Shown one piece after another: positions 48,191-59,451 of a stretch of 64,000 nt of DNA. This DNA comes from Cyrtodaria siliqua. Taxonomy: Eukaryota; Mollusca; Bivalvia; Adapedonta; Hiatellidae. A program made the position numbers and the translations under genes. The stretch lies in assembly GCA_037043455.1 (NCBI GenBank), contig JAWPHD010011281.1:21360-85359 (forward strand), read 5' to 3'. The notes under the pieces are model-generated. The model saw only the letters and a program-made list of their open reading frames with translations, was not told the DNA's origin and did no database searches. Every line of letters starts with the position of its first letter. Position 1 is the stretch's first letter.

Positions 48191-48600
48191 ATATTTGATA
48201 TTAATTAATGCGCAACCAACCCGCGTTGTAATCGTCAATTGTGACGGAAACGTGTACCATACAGATACAGAAGGGGAGGTAATTCATAAACCCTTTGACC
48301 AACATAGCTGAATTAAAATAGGAAACAACATTGCATTTATATCGACCTACTATGCAAGTATGATTAAAGTCAAATGAAAACGAGTGTAGTCTGAAAGACA
48401 GCCATATCCCCCGCTGCACAAAGATTTATAATATACAAATGTAAACATGGAATGTCACTGTAAAGTGACAAATTCTCCATGAAGTTTCTTTGTTCCAAAA
48501 AGTGTGACCTTCAACTAAAAGAACATATGTTTTACACACAACTTGTTGTAGAGACATACAGACTACACATATACAAAACATAACTTATAAATCTTTGTGC
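48191..48600. other. Non-coding stretch
   Basis: AT-rich sequence after the LINE 3' region. A minus-strand frame of 72 codons (48201-48419) has no recognisable motif. Confidence 0.45.
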
Positions 48601-48615
48601 TTATTTGATTTTAAT

Positions 48616-48800
48616 CTCACAACTCGGAGTATACCTCGTCTCGGGATACCGTTGTTATTTATTCTCACAACTCGGAATACCACTGGTCTCGGGATACCGT
48701 TGTAGTTCATTCCCACAACTCGGAGTACTACTGTTCTCGGGATACCGTTGTGATTTAATCTCACAACTCGGAGTGAACATGATGTTCATACACAATTATT
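48616..48800 (+). repeat. 48-bp tandem repeat, 3.5 copies
   Basis: Units begin at 48616, 48664, 48712 and 48760 (partial), each ctcacaactcggagtay...ctcgggataccgttgt. The 48-bp period is a multiple of three, which explains the open frame at 48605-48871. The inverted motif gaacatgatgttca / tgaacatcatgt follows at 48775-48840. Confidence 0.9.
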
Positions 48801-50754
48801 TCGTTGTTATATTTTTCAACCATGTATGTGAACATCATGTGAAGGCCCGGGTCTTTTGGCCTTATAGGTAGCTACGCTACTGAGAATTTCACGATTCATA
48901 TTCCTAATCGTAATTTTTTTACGGGGATTTTTTTTAAGTCGACAAATCGTTTGTTGACAATAATCACCAACGTCACCGTAAATTCCGTTTACTACCTTAG
49001 GCCTAAACAAGAAAGTGTTTTGTTTCCTGTCACCCAACCGAATCGCCGTTTTTGCCCCCGACACAACAACTTTTTACCCCTTCATTTTTTTGTTGTTTTA
49101 TTTTGTTTTTAAACATATTTGTGTTCTGGCCTTAATACAATATAATTCAATCAGTTTTGCATGTAATTTGAAAATTGTAATAAAAGGTAACATATTTGTG
49201 TTTAGATCTACTCTTGTTTGTGTAATGTATATATCTTAATGCTACAGTCATACGTTCGAGTCCCGCTTGTTCCACGTTTGCACATTGAAGAATGTTTGAC
49301 AGCTACTCACTAACGCACAGCAGGACTGTGGTTCTACGAGTTTGTTTCAAAACAGATGAGGTCTACCTCTTCCTCTACCAAATTGACGCATAGATAAAAA
49401 TCGTAAAAATCTTTAAAATATCCCCCCACTCTCCACACACAAACACACACAATTTGTTTCCGACTTAAGTCTAGGTGTCTGATTTAAAACGGACAAATAT
49501 TAATATTTTTTATTCTACATGACCAAAACATAATGAGCCTACACAATCTTTTATTTACAAAGAAATTCATTCTGCACAGTAATTCGTGCTGTCCTAGGTG
49601 ACACACCAGGGTTAATTTCAGCATATTACGTATGATTCCACCCTAGCTATATGGTATTCTGAAACTATAGACATTAACAAAATGGTTCTAGCTTCACATT
49701 TTGATTGATAGTGTTTTATATCGTGAACTGGAATAATTTTATAATTTAAGATGTTTCTAGAAAAATCCTGATGTACCCCTTTTAAGACCATTGGGCATGA
49801 ATTAAACAAAATAAAATACATAAAAAAAAATATAATTAGAATTAAAACATTGGGTCCTGCTCAAATTCGAACCCATCCCGCCTGCTTTATAATTTTCTGG
49901 GACTGCCGCTCTCTCGACTGAACTAACAATCCTTTATAAATGTTATTGAACTATAATGGGAGTTATTCTAAAACCGGAGTGTCCGAATAGACCCGAAGTC
50001 TAAAAATAGTCACTCGGGATCAAATGACGTCATATATACCCAGTCAGATCTTGTTGATTTGCATTCGGTCTCGCCGAAACGATTGGCACAAGTATTCAGG
50101 ATTATTTTACTACCGAATCAGTCATTTTAACTTCATAGCAAGGGAGGTAAAAACTTAAGAATATTACACAGCGTACTACAAAGTAAGCTAAAAATCTCAT
50201 TCCGGAGAATGGGAAGCAATAACTTTTTACAAAGGATAGTAGCTTATGCGATAACCATTACTGAACAAACCTATTACATATTATATGAAGACTATAAAGG
50301 CCATGTATATTTCTTAAATATATAAATCAAAGAAAGATGGAAGATATGCGTTTGATGGCGTTGCAAGAGAAATAAATTATAAAATAAACTGGTTACAAAT
50401 CTCAATACACTATCCTAGGAGAACAATACAGCGTACGAATACATTTACGCAAGATGATCACGTGATGATGATGATGATGATTGATCTATTTATAGAACGC
50501 ACAGCTAACAGATGGAACAATAGATGAAATAGCTAAATAAACAATATATAACTTAAACAATGTATCGAGAAAAATATTTGAAATTTCTAAATGACATTAC
50601 CTTATTTGTATCCGCACTAGAAAAGAAAAAACACCTGTTAAAATATGGGTCTTCTTTTTCAGGCAATGCGTCGATTAATCAGTGAGGCTGTAGTTAGGAT
50701 TCGTGAAAAAAACATGGTTACTAAAGCTTGGTGAACTTCACAATGCTAAAAATA
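48801..50754. other. Non-coding stretch with a tRNA-like fragment
   Basis: On the minus strand at about 49935-49850 there is an A-box-like TAGTTCAGTCGAGAG and a B-box-like GGTTCGAATTTG spaced as in a tRNA. The stems are poor, so I read it as a SINE head or tRNA pseudogene. A GATGAT microsatellite lies near 50465. No protein gene is supported. Confidence 0.4.
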
Positions 50755-51300
50755 ATTTCAGATTGTGGCGATTTTTGACAGAAATACACATTTTTCGCCC
50801 CAAAATTAAGGCATTTCCAAACATCATGCGGTTTGGGACTTTTTTTTCTACTTAATCACTGGACCTTTCTCTGCCCAAAAAGGTTACAATATTTCTTTTT
50901 TCTATTGTATTACATATATTTCTATTTTTTTAGTTAAATATCCCCAATGTATTACAGAAGTCAGCGATTTTATTCATTTTTTTAAACTTTTTACCCAACA
51001 TCTCAATATTTAAATATCGGATCCATAAATTATATGGTGGGACACGTAGAGATGCGTTCCGAGAAAGATTCCATCATTTCAAATTGGTTCTAATATATTC
51101 CATTCTTTTTCTAAAAAATAATTCCAGATTTCGGCGATTTTCGTCTAAAAACGCAGTGTTTCCCCCCTCAAAACTCACTAAAGCCCCATCTGAGCGATGA
51201 CACACATGTCTCATTTTAAACTTTCTGTACGTTCTTTCAGAAAATAATACCCTACAAAATTCCCCCTGGGGTGGGATTGTCCTACGAGCTCATAGTCTAT
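50755..51300 (-). repeat. Inverted copy of the dispersed 34400 repeat
   Basis: Closely matches 34400-34940 in reverse orientation, from caattttggggcgaaaa-type sequence to the tract gtagggtattatttt next to the ccccaggggg end. The two copies face each other across about 16 kb. Confidence 0.85.
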
Positions 51301-51308
51301 CCGTTATA

Positions 51309-51764
51309 CAGGTTTACCACCACTAATTACATGTAAACCTCCGAGGTGTATCGAATGTAGTTCCTATAATAAAAAGTAATCCCTCCTTTTTTGATGGAAA
51401 TGGGCGTTATAAGTAGGGCAAAACTGCCCATTTCTATTCGATTTTGTGGTCATATGTATAAGAAGCGTATTAATAGGTTTTACTGGATCACTGATGAACA
51501 TTTTCGAAATTTCGACTCTATGCTTACACTTTGTGAGCAATGAAAACAGTCGATCAATAAAAACAGCTGTACTCTTGGCCTGTTTAGTAAACAAACAAGA
51601 ACTTTCTTACATGTCTTGTGACCCCACGTTTTCTGGAGATTTTTCAAGTGGAAAAAATAGTTTTCTATATGAACATTACACTGCTGCATTATCCATACTT
51701 GAGTGGAATTTGCAGCAAATCATTAATATGTGACACTTTAACATTGGTGTCTATGGGGAAAATA
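51309..51764 (-). repeat. Host repeat interrupted by the Polinton (left part)
   Basis: Inverted copy of 30061-30556, a few percent diverged. It runs from caggtttaccaccac up to ctatggggaaaata, where AAAATA is the left target duplication. It resumes after the Polinton as attagtgctttcatacct (63072-63088). Confidence 0.9.
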
Positions 51765-51984
51765 AGTAGTATAGATAGTGGGGTACCAGGCCAGTTTTCC
51801 CTCGCGGGGAACGAGAACAACTAGTGAAATATGCCAGGGGGGACTCAGGCGTTACTCTCACCAAGATCTAAATGTAAGTCACGCCTAAATCAACCCCGAC
51901 ATATTTTATTACTTTTCTCAAGCACCCCGCTCAGGGAAACTCGCCTGATACCCCCACTATCTATACTACTAATCAATCCGGTTT
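51765..51984 (+). repeat. Polinton left TIR (220 bp), itself palindromic
   Basis: Pairs with 62836-63065; the left copy lacks about 9 bp (near 51862) present on the right. Residues 51765-51970 form an imperfect palindrome. Outer-arm features (agtagtatagatagtgggg, cagttttccctcgcgggg, agtgaaatatgcc, ctcaggcgt) recur inverted in the inner arm, centred on AGATCT at 51864-51869. Weaker similarity to the right end continues inward to about 52090, into the end of the first minus-strand gene. A 22-bp tandem duplication lies at 51996-52039. Confidence 0.93.
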
Positions 51985-52037
51985 TCTATTTTAATAACAT
52001 AACATTTGCAACTCATTAACATAACATTTGCAACTCA

Positions 52038-52352
52038 TTAAGCAAAGTCGGACGGAACCGGGCAGTAGCCTTCATCATCGCTCTGCATATCATTTTTTAC
52101 CATGGAGTATTTTATTTTTCTACACTTTGCTATTTTGTATTTCAGTTCAAGAATCACTTCTCTGTTTTTAACCAACTCACGTTCATAATTATCCATTTCA
52201 ACCAGCAATCGCCTTTTTTTGGTGTCCATAATATCATCATGAACTACTTCATATTCTACTTGGAGTTGCTTACCTCTCATCAATTCTCTTCTATACTTAT
52301 CTTTTAAATGGTTAAGTTTTCTGCAAACCTTTTCTAATCTTTGTTGTTCCAT
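52038..52352 (-). CDS. Polinton small coiled-coil protein (104 aa)
   Basis: Open from ATG to TAA on the minus strand. Almost the whole chain is predicted by eye to be a charged alpha-helical coiled coil (E/K/R/L-rich heptads, residues 1-85). It ends in an acidic SDDEG stretch and a proline-containing tail. The last codons lie in the inward extension of the TIR, and a similar coding tract (cagagcgatgatgaa) is present at 62806-62820 at the other end. It is downstream of the polymerase on the same strand. I do not recognise a family. Function unknown; a structural or regulatory accessory is possible. Confidence 0.6.
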   Translation of the reverse strand: MEQQRLEKVCRKLNHLKDKYRRELMRGKQLQVEYEVVHDDIMDTKKRRLLVEMDNYERELVKNREVILELKYKIAKCRKIKYSMVKNDMQSDDEGYCPVPSDFA

Positions 52353-52412
52353 TATATACTAATACTATATATAATTATTTTTAAACCCTTGAATACTACT
52401 CAGCTATTACAA

Positions 52413-55400
52413 TTAACTGTATGCTAACGTATCTTGTCCGTTATCTAGTATGTACCGTTTATCATCATAAGCTGATAAACTTTTTTTATTTATTGCATAG
52501 CTGCTTATGTTATGCTTTTGTGATCTAATAACTTTCATCTCATGGTGAGCTTCTGTTGCCGTAAACAAAATCTTTTTGTTATCGTCATGTACTATCTGTT
52601 TTTTAACAACACACTTTTTAACACCCTTACATTTCTTTGCGCTAACCTCATTATCTAGCACATACGAATATAGTTTACTTCGCAACCCAACAAATTCAAC
52701 AATGGGTATTCCACAAGTTTCATCTTTCATCTTGTCAATAACCTTTTTATTATCATTAAAATGAAACTGACTTTTCGGATCATAATCACAATTATCAAAC
52801 AGTTATTTATCCTTGTAAAAGTCCGCATACACATCTTTTGTTTTTATTTCATAACACAAGGAATCGGTATCAGTAAATAATAACTTAGCTTTTCTATCAT
52901 ATTTGTTTTTGATATAGTTTTAATGATAATCATACATCAAATAGTTTGACAAGTCTAAAATACACATGCCAACGTAACAAGGACGATTTAAAACTAATCG
53001 TTCTTTTATTCTGTTTATGGCAAATAAATGTTCATTAAACATTTTACAAGAAATAAATGAAGGTCTTACTGCATATTTTAAGAGAACCTCCTCGTCGTGA
53101 GTCAATTTTAACATTAATTCTTTTTCTCAAATTTTCCATAGTTTTACCAAAAACTGAATTGTTCATCAGTTTGAAGAAATCCTTTTCAAAAGCATTTTTA
53201 CCAGCTGTTCTCTTGGCAGTATTAAAGTCTATGTATGTTTTCAACCACTTTGATTCGTCGAACTGCAGTATTCGATGTATTTTTGTTACCTTCAATCCAA
53301 GCTTTTTATACAATTCTAAGTTTCTAAAATGCACGACATACTTTTCTTTATTTTTCAACGTCGTAACAAGTTTATTAACATTACAATGTCCTAAATTAAA
53401 CTTTTGTTTTAAATTTTTACAATAGTCTGACAACCACTCATCTTTGATATTTAAACTTTCCGGGGCGAGAGGATAATCATTATGCAAGTCATACAGTTTC
53501 TCAGGATACTTGATATCACACTCAACAATGTAATTTGATTTTCCTTTTTCAAACTTATCAACCCACTTGAAGTTGCCAGTAGGTAACGGCTGACACATGG
53601 CCCACCCGTACAAGTTATTAGCATCGAGATATATTATGTACTTGCCTTCTTTTTTCTTGTCATAGTTTTTCATATATTTATTGTTAGCCTGTGAATATCT
53701 GTTTGCAATATAACTCGTGCCGCCTCTTAATCCTTTTTCCACAAACAATTATTGGTCAATATCAGTTATTAAATCAAGTTGGATACCAGTCATCTTGAGG
53801 CATGCATCCCAGGCTAAACCAGGACTACTGAAGTAATGACAAGGATCTAATTTGTAATACTCAATGCAGATTTTTCTAAAGTTTTCAAAAACATCTGTCA
53901 GTAGCAGCACATCAGTCTTAAGATACAGATCATGATATTCTCCCATATTTTTAATCTTAAATGTTTTCCATATTGTTTTAGCATGATCATAATCTGCATC
54001 TGAAATGTGCTCATCATTTAATTGAGAATAAAAGCTATCTTTGTCAGGTAACTTAGTATCCTTGAAGCGCTCAAAACTGTTCATATAATCATAAGGATAA
54101 ACGCCTTTTCGTTTTATTAATTCTAGCTTATCATCAAAGTATTCCTGAGAGGTATATTGAAACGAAGGGATGTTTTTTACTAAATTTTCTAATGATTGAG
54201 ACATAAACTGAAAACTGTCAATAAACACCAAACTTTGTCCTAACATGAAAGCCATGTACTTTTCCATATTATTCGGTATAACATTTATGTTTTGTTTAAA
54301 CTTTCCGATGTGTTGCATTATGAAGTGAGAGTCATATCCTCTCAAGTTATGAAACACAACAGGTATTTTTCTAGTCAACCTGAAATTAATATTACATATG
54401 TCATGAGCGCTTCCTCTATACTTTCCAGTTATATGGCAATGGTCTCTAACTTTTCTGATGGAGTTTTCATATGTCACCTTTTTTGAGAGTTGTTGCAAAA
54501 CCATTACCACAAATATGGCATGATTTAGATTTTTGGAATCTGGCTTCTTCTTTCTGTGACACTACTAGATCTTTTTTAAAGTTTGCATTCATAGTTTTCT
54601 TGCACCACTTTTCTTCTTCTATCATTTTTTCCAAAAACTTGTAAACAGCGTTTGGTCCTCTATACGTTACAACTGGTTTTGAATACTGATCACCATAGCA
54701 ACAAACAATCTTGTACCCGTAACTGCAATCAGTATGCTTTTGATATGCTTCTGTATGTGATTTTTTAGGATTGTTTGATACTAAAGAAATACTTTCGGTT
54801 ACTGCTTCAAAATCAGCATATATAACAAACGGAACCATTAGCTGTCTGTCATAGCTTTTAAACTTAACCTTTTCATCTTTGTTTGGCATCTCTACTGCTT
54901 GCTTACCATTCAGTGAAAGACAAACAAGTTTATGTTTTTCCAGAACTCTTTCGAATTTAAAGCACTGCAAGCATGTTTTACAAAACCATTTTCTTTCATT
55001 GTGTACTGTTTGATTATACATCAAACTGTTAAAATCTTTTATTCACACGTAATGATTTTTTTCTTCTTTGGTGATTAAAAGCATATCACATGTTTGTTCT
55101 GCTTTATTTTTTGATATGTACAAAGGGTATACTTGATTATCTTCATACCCACAAATGTTGTTTTGTTTTTCTATTTTTGGGATTTGTTTGATAGTAACAG
55201 GAAATGTAATTCCTTTGTAATCAAGATCACCAATATGCTTTTTATACTTTGTTATTCTTTGTGGTTTATTATTGACAGGAAATTCATAAGCTAAATGGCA
55301 CCATTTGAAGCATTCGTTATCTTTTTCATTTTTTATATTGATCAATCCTTTTTTAGAATAAGCAAGTTCTTTTGGTAAATCCAAATAAGAGCTACCCCGT

Positions 55401-55810
55401 AAAGGCTTATACTTTATTCGATTTATATAGTGTGCGTCTAGTGTTTCAATTACCCAACCACTTCCCAACTGAATCCAATTTCCAATTCTATTTATAATTT
55501 CTTCCTGTGCCTTGTCTAATGCTTCTGATATTTGATTTTTGTTTAATATTATTACAGCCTTTGAGGCAAAGTAAGCTGTTTTGTATACACAATCAAAACC
55601 TCCTCTATCACACGGTACTTGTTTTTTAAAAGTAAGTTTTACATCAATGCTTAATTTAAATCCACCTGTTTTTCTTAGTTCTTGTTCAAGAAAGTTCACA
55701 ACTCTTGACTGTGTTTTTTGTAGTTGTCTGAGCGGATCATTACTGACAACATTTACTTTAAAATCCTTGCTATACTGTTTTGAGGATGTTTCAATTTCTC
55801 GGATACTCAT
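52413..55810 (-). pseudogene. pPolB: Polinton protein-primed DNA polymerase B, decayed
   Basis: Family-B, protein-primed type DNA polymerase that would replicate the element from its termini. Read 55810 to 52413, the pieces are an N-terminal region of 255 codons; exonuclease motif I (YADFEAV, near 54814); the CHICG...CHITG zinc-binding-like segment; Exo II-like HNLRGYDSHF; palm motif A (YLDANNLYGWAM, near 53625); motif B (LMNNSVFGKTMEN, near 53160); motif C (FTDTDS, near 52866); and the usual C-terminal end (KRYILDNG). Breaks: in-frame TGA at 55043-55045, TAA at 52920-52922 and at 52803-52805, a further TAA at 53749-53751, and frame changes near 54480 and 53100. Catalytic residues are all still visible, so decay looks recent. 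It cannot be translated as one protein. Confidence 0.95.
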
Positions 55811-55847
55811 TATATAATATTACATGAGATTATTTCTTTAAGCCCCT

Positions 55848-55879
55848 ATATTAATTAATTAATTAATTAATTAATTAAA
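55848..55879. repeat. TTAA simple repeat
   Basis: About eight tandem ATTA/TTAA tetranucleotides lie between the polymerase start and the end of the next minus-strand gene. This is a likely replication-slippage site. Confidence 0.9.
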
Positions 55880-55889
55880 TAGCATTCTT

Positions 55890-56503
55890 TTATTTAATAT
55901 TTTCACCCTCGCCGGCGTCCTCATCGGTGTCCTCGTCGACGTCCTCATCTGTGTCCTCATCGACGTCCTCATCGATATCCTCATTGGTAGCCTCGTAAAC
56001 ATGTTCATTGGTGTCCTCGTTAGTAACTTCATCCAAGAGAGCATCTATTTCATTATCCAGGAGAATGTCTAAGTATCTCCGAAAGCATTTTTCCTCGAGG
56101 ACTCAATTATCTATCATCTGACTTATTTTAACATGATATTTGCAGTATCTATCAAAATCAACAGTTTCAAGATCACCTCCAGCTGCCAGTGATTTTATCT
56201 TTATCCTGTATTTGCACAATAGTTTATAAATTCGTCTTTATCAAAAACTTCTGCATCAATCATTTCTTTTAAACTTTCGACAAACGTTTCAAAGTCCCCG
56301 TAACATCCGATATAAGTATTAATCACATGAGGTTTTTCTAGATTGCTGATTAGATTATCTCTGAACAACTCAACATTTTCAGACATTACTTTTAATTGTG
56401 TTTCATTAAAAATCTTAATTTCTTTTTCTGCTAGATCTGTGAGAAGTTTTACAGCATCATTACACTCAATCTCAGTATTATTCAAGATTATGATGGTAGT
56501 CAT
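55890..56503 (-). pseudogene. Polinton accessory protein with Asp/Glu-repeat tail, broken
   Basis: ATG at 56503 starts a 100-codon frame (56201-56503). The coding signal then continues in another frame through about 56205-56105, is crossed by an in-frame TGA (about 56104), and finishes at TAA 55890-55892. The last part encodes alternating D/E, V and T residues (EDVDEDTDED type), from an imperfect 12-18-bp repeat gtcctcatcgac at 55915-55985. The N-terminal part is helical and acidic. It is the first minus-strand gene next to the divergent promoter region at about 56.5 kb. I do not recognise the family; an acidic tail suggests a histone-like or protein-binding accessory role, which is inference. 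Confidence 0.55.
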
Positions 56504-56643
56504 AATACTTTTGTATCATACCCGACGCAAAAAACGCTTTCAAGATCCGGACGCTCACAAGATTTTCTCGAAGCGTTTACTTTTATGCCCAATCCACTTA
56601 CAAAAGGTGAAAAATATTATAAAAAGAAGATGATTATCGTACT
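56504..56643. promoter_or_regulatory. Divergent intergenic region of the Polinton
   Basis: Minus-strand genes start at 56503 and plus-strand genes follow, so promoters for both arms probably lie here. A taattatatcatact-like element is not obvious. The short spacer also contains a plus-strand frame (kknafk... type) that may be the broken start of the next gene. Purely positional evidence. Confidence 0.3.
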
Positions 56644-56835
56644 TTGTCCCAGTTTCTCATTTTTAAGGAGGGCCGTTATGTATTTGAAATAGATTTTACT
56701 TATACAGGAGCAGATATAGAACAATTTTATATTTATCCAAAATTGTATGATACCGGGAAGCATCTTCGCCCGATAATAAAAAATGGCAAACGAATAGTAA
56801 AAAAACCATTTGAATTATATCTCAAACCAGCATAG
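56623..56835 (+). pseudogene. Small Polinton protein, start missing
   Basis: The frame is open from a TAA at 56620-56622 to TAG 56833-56835, with no ATG before the conserved-looking part (EGRYVFEIDFTYTG, then PKLYDTGKHLRPI). A TTG at 56644 is the only near-start. A different plus frame just upstream (ending tat-tat-aaa-aag near 56620) looks as if it should join it, so a frameshift around 56620 is likely. About 70 residues remain, beta-rich in appearance. Family not recognised. It precedes the penton gene by 128 bp. Confidence 0.4.
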
Positions 56836-56962
56836 TTTGTTCATTTCAGATCAGATATAAAACGCAACACTACACAGGTTTTCAATTTTGAAAAATCAAG
56901 TTTTAAACTGTTTTATTTACCGGAATGATTAGCATTAATAAATTTTATCCATCCTATATTAT

Positions 56963-57724
56963 ATGGAACAAAAAATTGTATTATCATCAGAAAAAGCGTC
57001 AATAATTAATAGCTCAAATACACCGAGTAATTTTACAACTGTATTTGGCAGACCATTAATATTAGGCAAGAACAAACAGTATGGTATTGGACTCGATAAG
57101 ATTAATTCCATGACTTACTCATGGTATAATATTAGCGAGGATTTTAATAACAAAGTGATAAGGTATAGCAATGGAACAGATTTGAAAACTATTAGTTTTG
57201 CAAATGGAAATTACAGTTATGCTGTTATTAATAATTACGTAAAAGAAGCATTGACTGTAAACAATGATTTAACTGATGACTCACCCATCCCGATAAGAAT
57301 TGAGTTTGATTTATCAAGTTTCAAATGTTTAGTTACCATTCGTGATAAGTTCATGCTTGATTTGAGAGAATCAAACTTTCACACCTTGATCGGGTTTGAC
57401 AAAGATGAAGTTATTGGAGAAACTAAATTTGGAACTGTGACACCAAACATAACAAATTCTATCGATGCATTGTACATCCACTGTGATTTGATAAGTAATT
57501 CTATTGTTGATGGATCATATGGGGATGTCATTTATGAAATAAGTACAGCTGATCTTACGAGATCATATCCTTTCAAAGACGAACCGATAAGAGTCGGGTT
57601 CTTTGAAGGAAACAAAACGATCATTAACAGTATTAATATTTACATAACCGATTTCTCTGGTACGATTATTAATCTTAATGGTGTCCACACATCATTTCGT
57701 TTTGTTTTGAAGGAATTAATGTAA
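56963..57724 (+). CDS. Polinton penton / minor capsid protein
   Basis: Intact 253-codon frame with ATG in good context after an AT-rich leader. It is a predicted all-beta protein, with segments such as LILGKNKQYGIGLDKI, IRIEFDLSSFKCLVTI and IYITDFSGTIINLNG. It ends in the VHTSFRFVLKELM tail that resembles the C-terminus of Polinton minor (single jelly-roll) capsid proteins. Its place directly upstream of the major capsid gene and its length (~250 aa) match that role at icosahedral vertices. Assignment rests on these family features and on context. It is a clean open frame in an otherwise damaged element. Confidence 0.8.
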   Translation: MEQKIVLSSEKASIINSSNTPSNFTTVFGRPLILGKNKQYGIGLDKINSMTYSWYNISEDFNNKVIRYSNGTDLKTISFANGNYSYAVINNYVKEALTVNNDLTDDSPIPIRIEFDLSSFKCLVTIRDKFMLDLRESNFHTLIGFDKDEVIGETKFGTVTPNITNSIDALYIHCDLISNSIVDGSYGDVIYEISTADLTRSYPFKDEPIRVGFFEGNKTIINSINIYITDFSGTIINLNGVHTSFRFVLKELM

Positions 57725-57734
57725 CATAAGTTAT

Positions 57735-58115
57735 ATGGCACGTTTAAAAAAAGTGTATGACACTAGTACGGGAAGATATACTCAAGTTGACCGATTAACT
57801 GGAGCTGGCATATTTGACATTTTTTCAAAAGTCGGATCAAAGATATTAAGCGAGTCTGTGAAAACAGCAGGCAAAAAGGCATTAGAAACTGCCGGAAAAC
57901 AAATCTTAGAAAGTGGTTCTAAAAAACTTGGAGACGAAGTAGGTAAAATGGCTGCTGATAAATTAGTTTCAGTTACTAAGCCTAAACCAAAAGGCGAGAT
58001 GATTTTAAAAGAACTTACAAAGGCTGATAACAAAAAAGAAGTTGTAGCTGAAACTGAAGAAGATGTAAATGCAAAAATTACAGATTACTATACGGAAGGG
58101 GAATTCATGCAATAA
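57735..58115 (+). CDS. Small amphipathic Polinton virion-type protein (126 aa)
   Basis: Starts 10 bp after the penton stop. The N-terminus is basic (MARLKKVYDTSTGRYTQ). A helical, Gly/Ala/Lys-rich amphipathic stretch follows (GAGIFDIFSKVGSKILSES...AGKKALETAGKQI, residues 22-70), then a charged Lys/Glu C-terminus. Similar small proteins encoded between capsid genes in Polintons and adenovirus-like elements have been likened to membrane-active or DNA-associated virion proteins. That comparison is inference here, as no sequence motif proves it. The frame is intact. Confidence 0.55.
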   Translation: MARLKKVYDTSTGRYTQVDRLTGAGIFDIFSKVGSKILSESVKTAGKKALETAGKQILESGSKKLGDEVGKMAADKLVSVTKPKPKGEMILKELTKADNKKEVVAETEEDVNAKITDYYTEGEFMQ

Positions 58116-58162
58116 TTAATCGATTAATTAATAAAAAATAATCTAATTACTAGTATATAGAG

Positions 58163-59434
58163 ATGTTTCGAAGTGATAAATATAATACTAGATATGAACA
58201 TATACCTATTCAGTTAGATACCCCGATAACACAACCAGGAAATAATACCAGACAAATGAAAAGTGGTTATCAGTTTACAATAAATGATAGAAGTTCTTAC
58301 TTTGATTGGTATAACGCATATTTTGAAATCAGTTTTCGAGTAAATAAACTTGCTGATGGAGCCGCTTTCGTAGACGCTGATGAAATTGATTTAATTAACG
58401 ATGCAGCTTCACTGATTGATCAAATGCAAGTAAAGCTAAATGGAAAAATAGTTTACGATGGAAATAATCTTCACAGATTTGTTAATGTCAAAAGCTTGCT
58501 TGAACTTTCTGACGATTATGCAATAACAACCGGATCAAACGAATACTTTTATTTGGATAGTACGGCTGTGGCAGAATCTCGAGATGATCAAACTGGTTAT
58601 AACTTAGGATTTGGGATTCGCCATGCTTTAATCATAACTAATCAAAAAGTTGACTCTATAATTCCATTAAACAAATATTCCTTCTTTGGAGGTTTGGAAA
58701 CAAACATACTTCCTACTAGTCAGATTCAAATTAGCTTGCAACTGACAGATGATAATGTGCTAATTTTCAAAGCTGGTGGTGATGATGGTAGAGTAGTTAT
58801 TAATAAATTGGTTTTGTGGATGCCTAGAATGATATTGAACTCAGATGGTTTAAGTTACGTAATGGCAAATCATATGACATCAAGAGAATGGTCCTACCTC
58901 CGTGAAATGATACAAGAAAGCGGAAGCAGCCAAGAGACCGCGACCACATGTAAAATAGTAGGTGGTGTTAAAAATCCAATGCACGTTTTTGTTTATCTGC
59001 AAAGGTCAGATAAGAGTTCTTCTCAAACACAGAATCCTCATCTTCTGGATACATTTAAGGTAAATGCTGCTAATACTAATTGCTATTTACAATCAGCTAA
59101 ATTGGAAGTCGGAAATGGAGTTTATTTTTCAGAAACCGAATACAGCCATGATAATATCATAAGAATATTCAGAGATGTTAGTAATTATTCTCACAAGCAA
59201 AATGATAAAAACACTGGAACTTTACTCACTATAAGTAATTTTCAAACTTATTTCGGAATGATACATTTTGTTTTGAGTTATAAAGGTGATGAAGTCAGTA
59301 TTGATCCAAAACAACTAACTTTGAGATATAGGCTAAATATACCTCCTGCTGCTCCTTATACAGTTTATGCTCTGGTTCTCTATGAAGTAGATGTAGTTAT
59401 TGATACTGTCGGAAATGAACTAGTTATTGTTTAA
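58163..59434 (+). CDS. Polinton major capsid protein (double jelly-roll type)
   Basis: Intact 423-codon frame beginning MFRSDKYNTRYEHIPIQLDT. It is rich in beta strands and aromatic residues, with segments such as SGYQFTINDRSSYFDWYNAYFEI (an N-terminal strand pair), DLINDAASLIDQMQVKLNG, NKYSFFGGLETNILPTSQIQI and RLNIPPAAPYTVYALVLYEV at the C-terminus. The location between penton and small virion genes and the mid-size length agree with Polinton major capsid proteins, which build a hexameric capsid shell. No stop or frameshift is present. It would be functional only if other parts are supplied elsewhere. Confidence 0.85.
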   Translation: MFRSDKYNTRYEHIPIQLDTPITQPGNNTRQMKSGYQFTINDRSSYFDWYNAYFEISFRVNKLADGAAFVDADEIDLINDAASLIDQMQVKLNGKIVYDGNNLHRFVNVKSLLELSDDYAITTGSNEYFYLDSTAVAESRDDQTGYNLGFGIRHALIITNQKVDSIIPLNKYSFFGGLETNILPTSQIQISLQLTDDNVLIFKAGGDDGRVVINKLVLWMPRMILNSDGLSYVMANHMTSREWSYLREMIQESGSSQETATTCKIVGGVKNPMHVFVYLQRSDKSSSQTQNPHLLDTFKVNAANTNCYLQSAKLEVGNGVYFSETEYSHDNIIRIFRDVSNYSHKQNDKNTGTLLTISNFQTYFGMIHFVLSYKGDEVSIDPKQLTLRYRLNIPPAAPYTVYALVLYEVDVVIDTVGNELVIV

Positions 59435-59451
59435 TCTAACTTATAATATAT

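Noticed and set aside
49850..49935. Functional tRNA gene on the minus strand
   Set aside because: A- and B-box-like sequences are present but the acceptor and anticodon stems do not pair well; more likely a SINE head or pseudogene.
53057..53425. Plus-strand ORF of 122 codons
   Set aside because: Antisense to DNA polymerase B palm-region coding.
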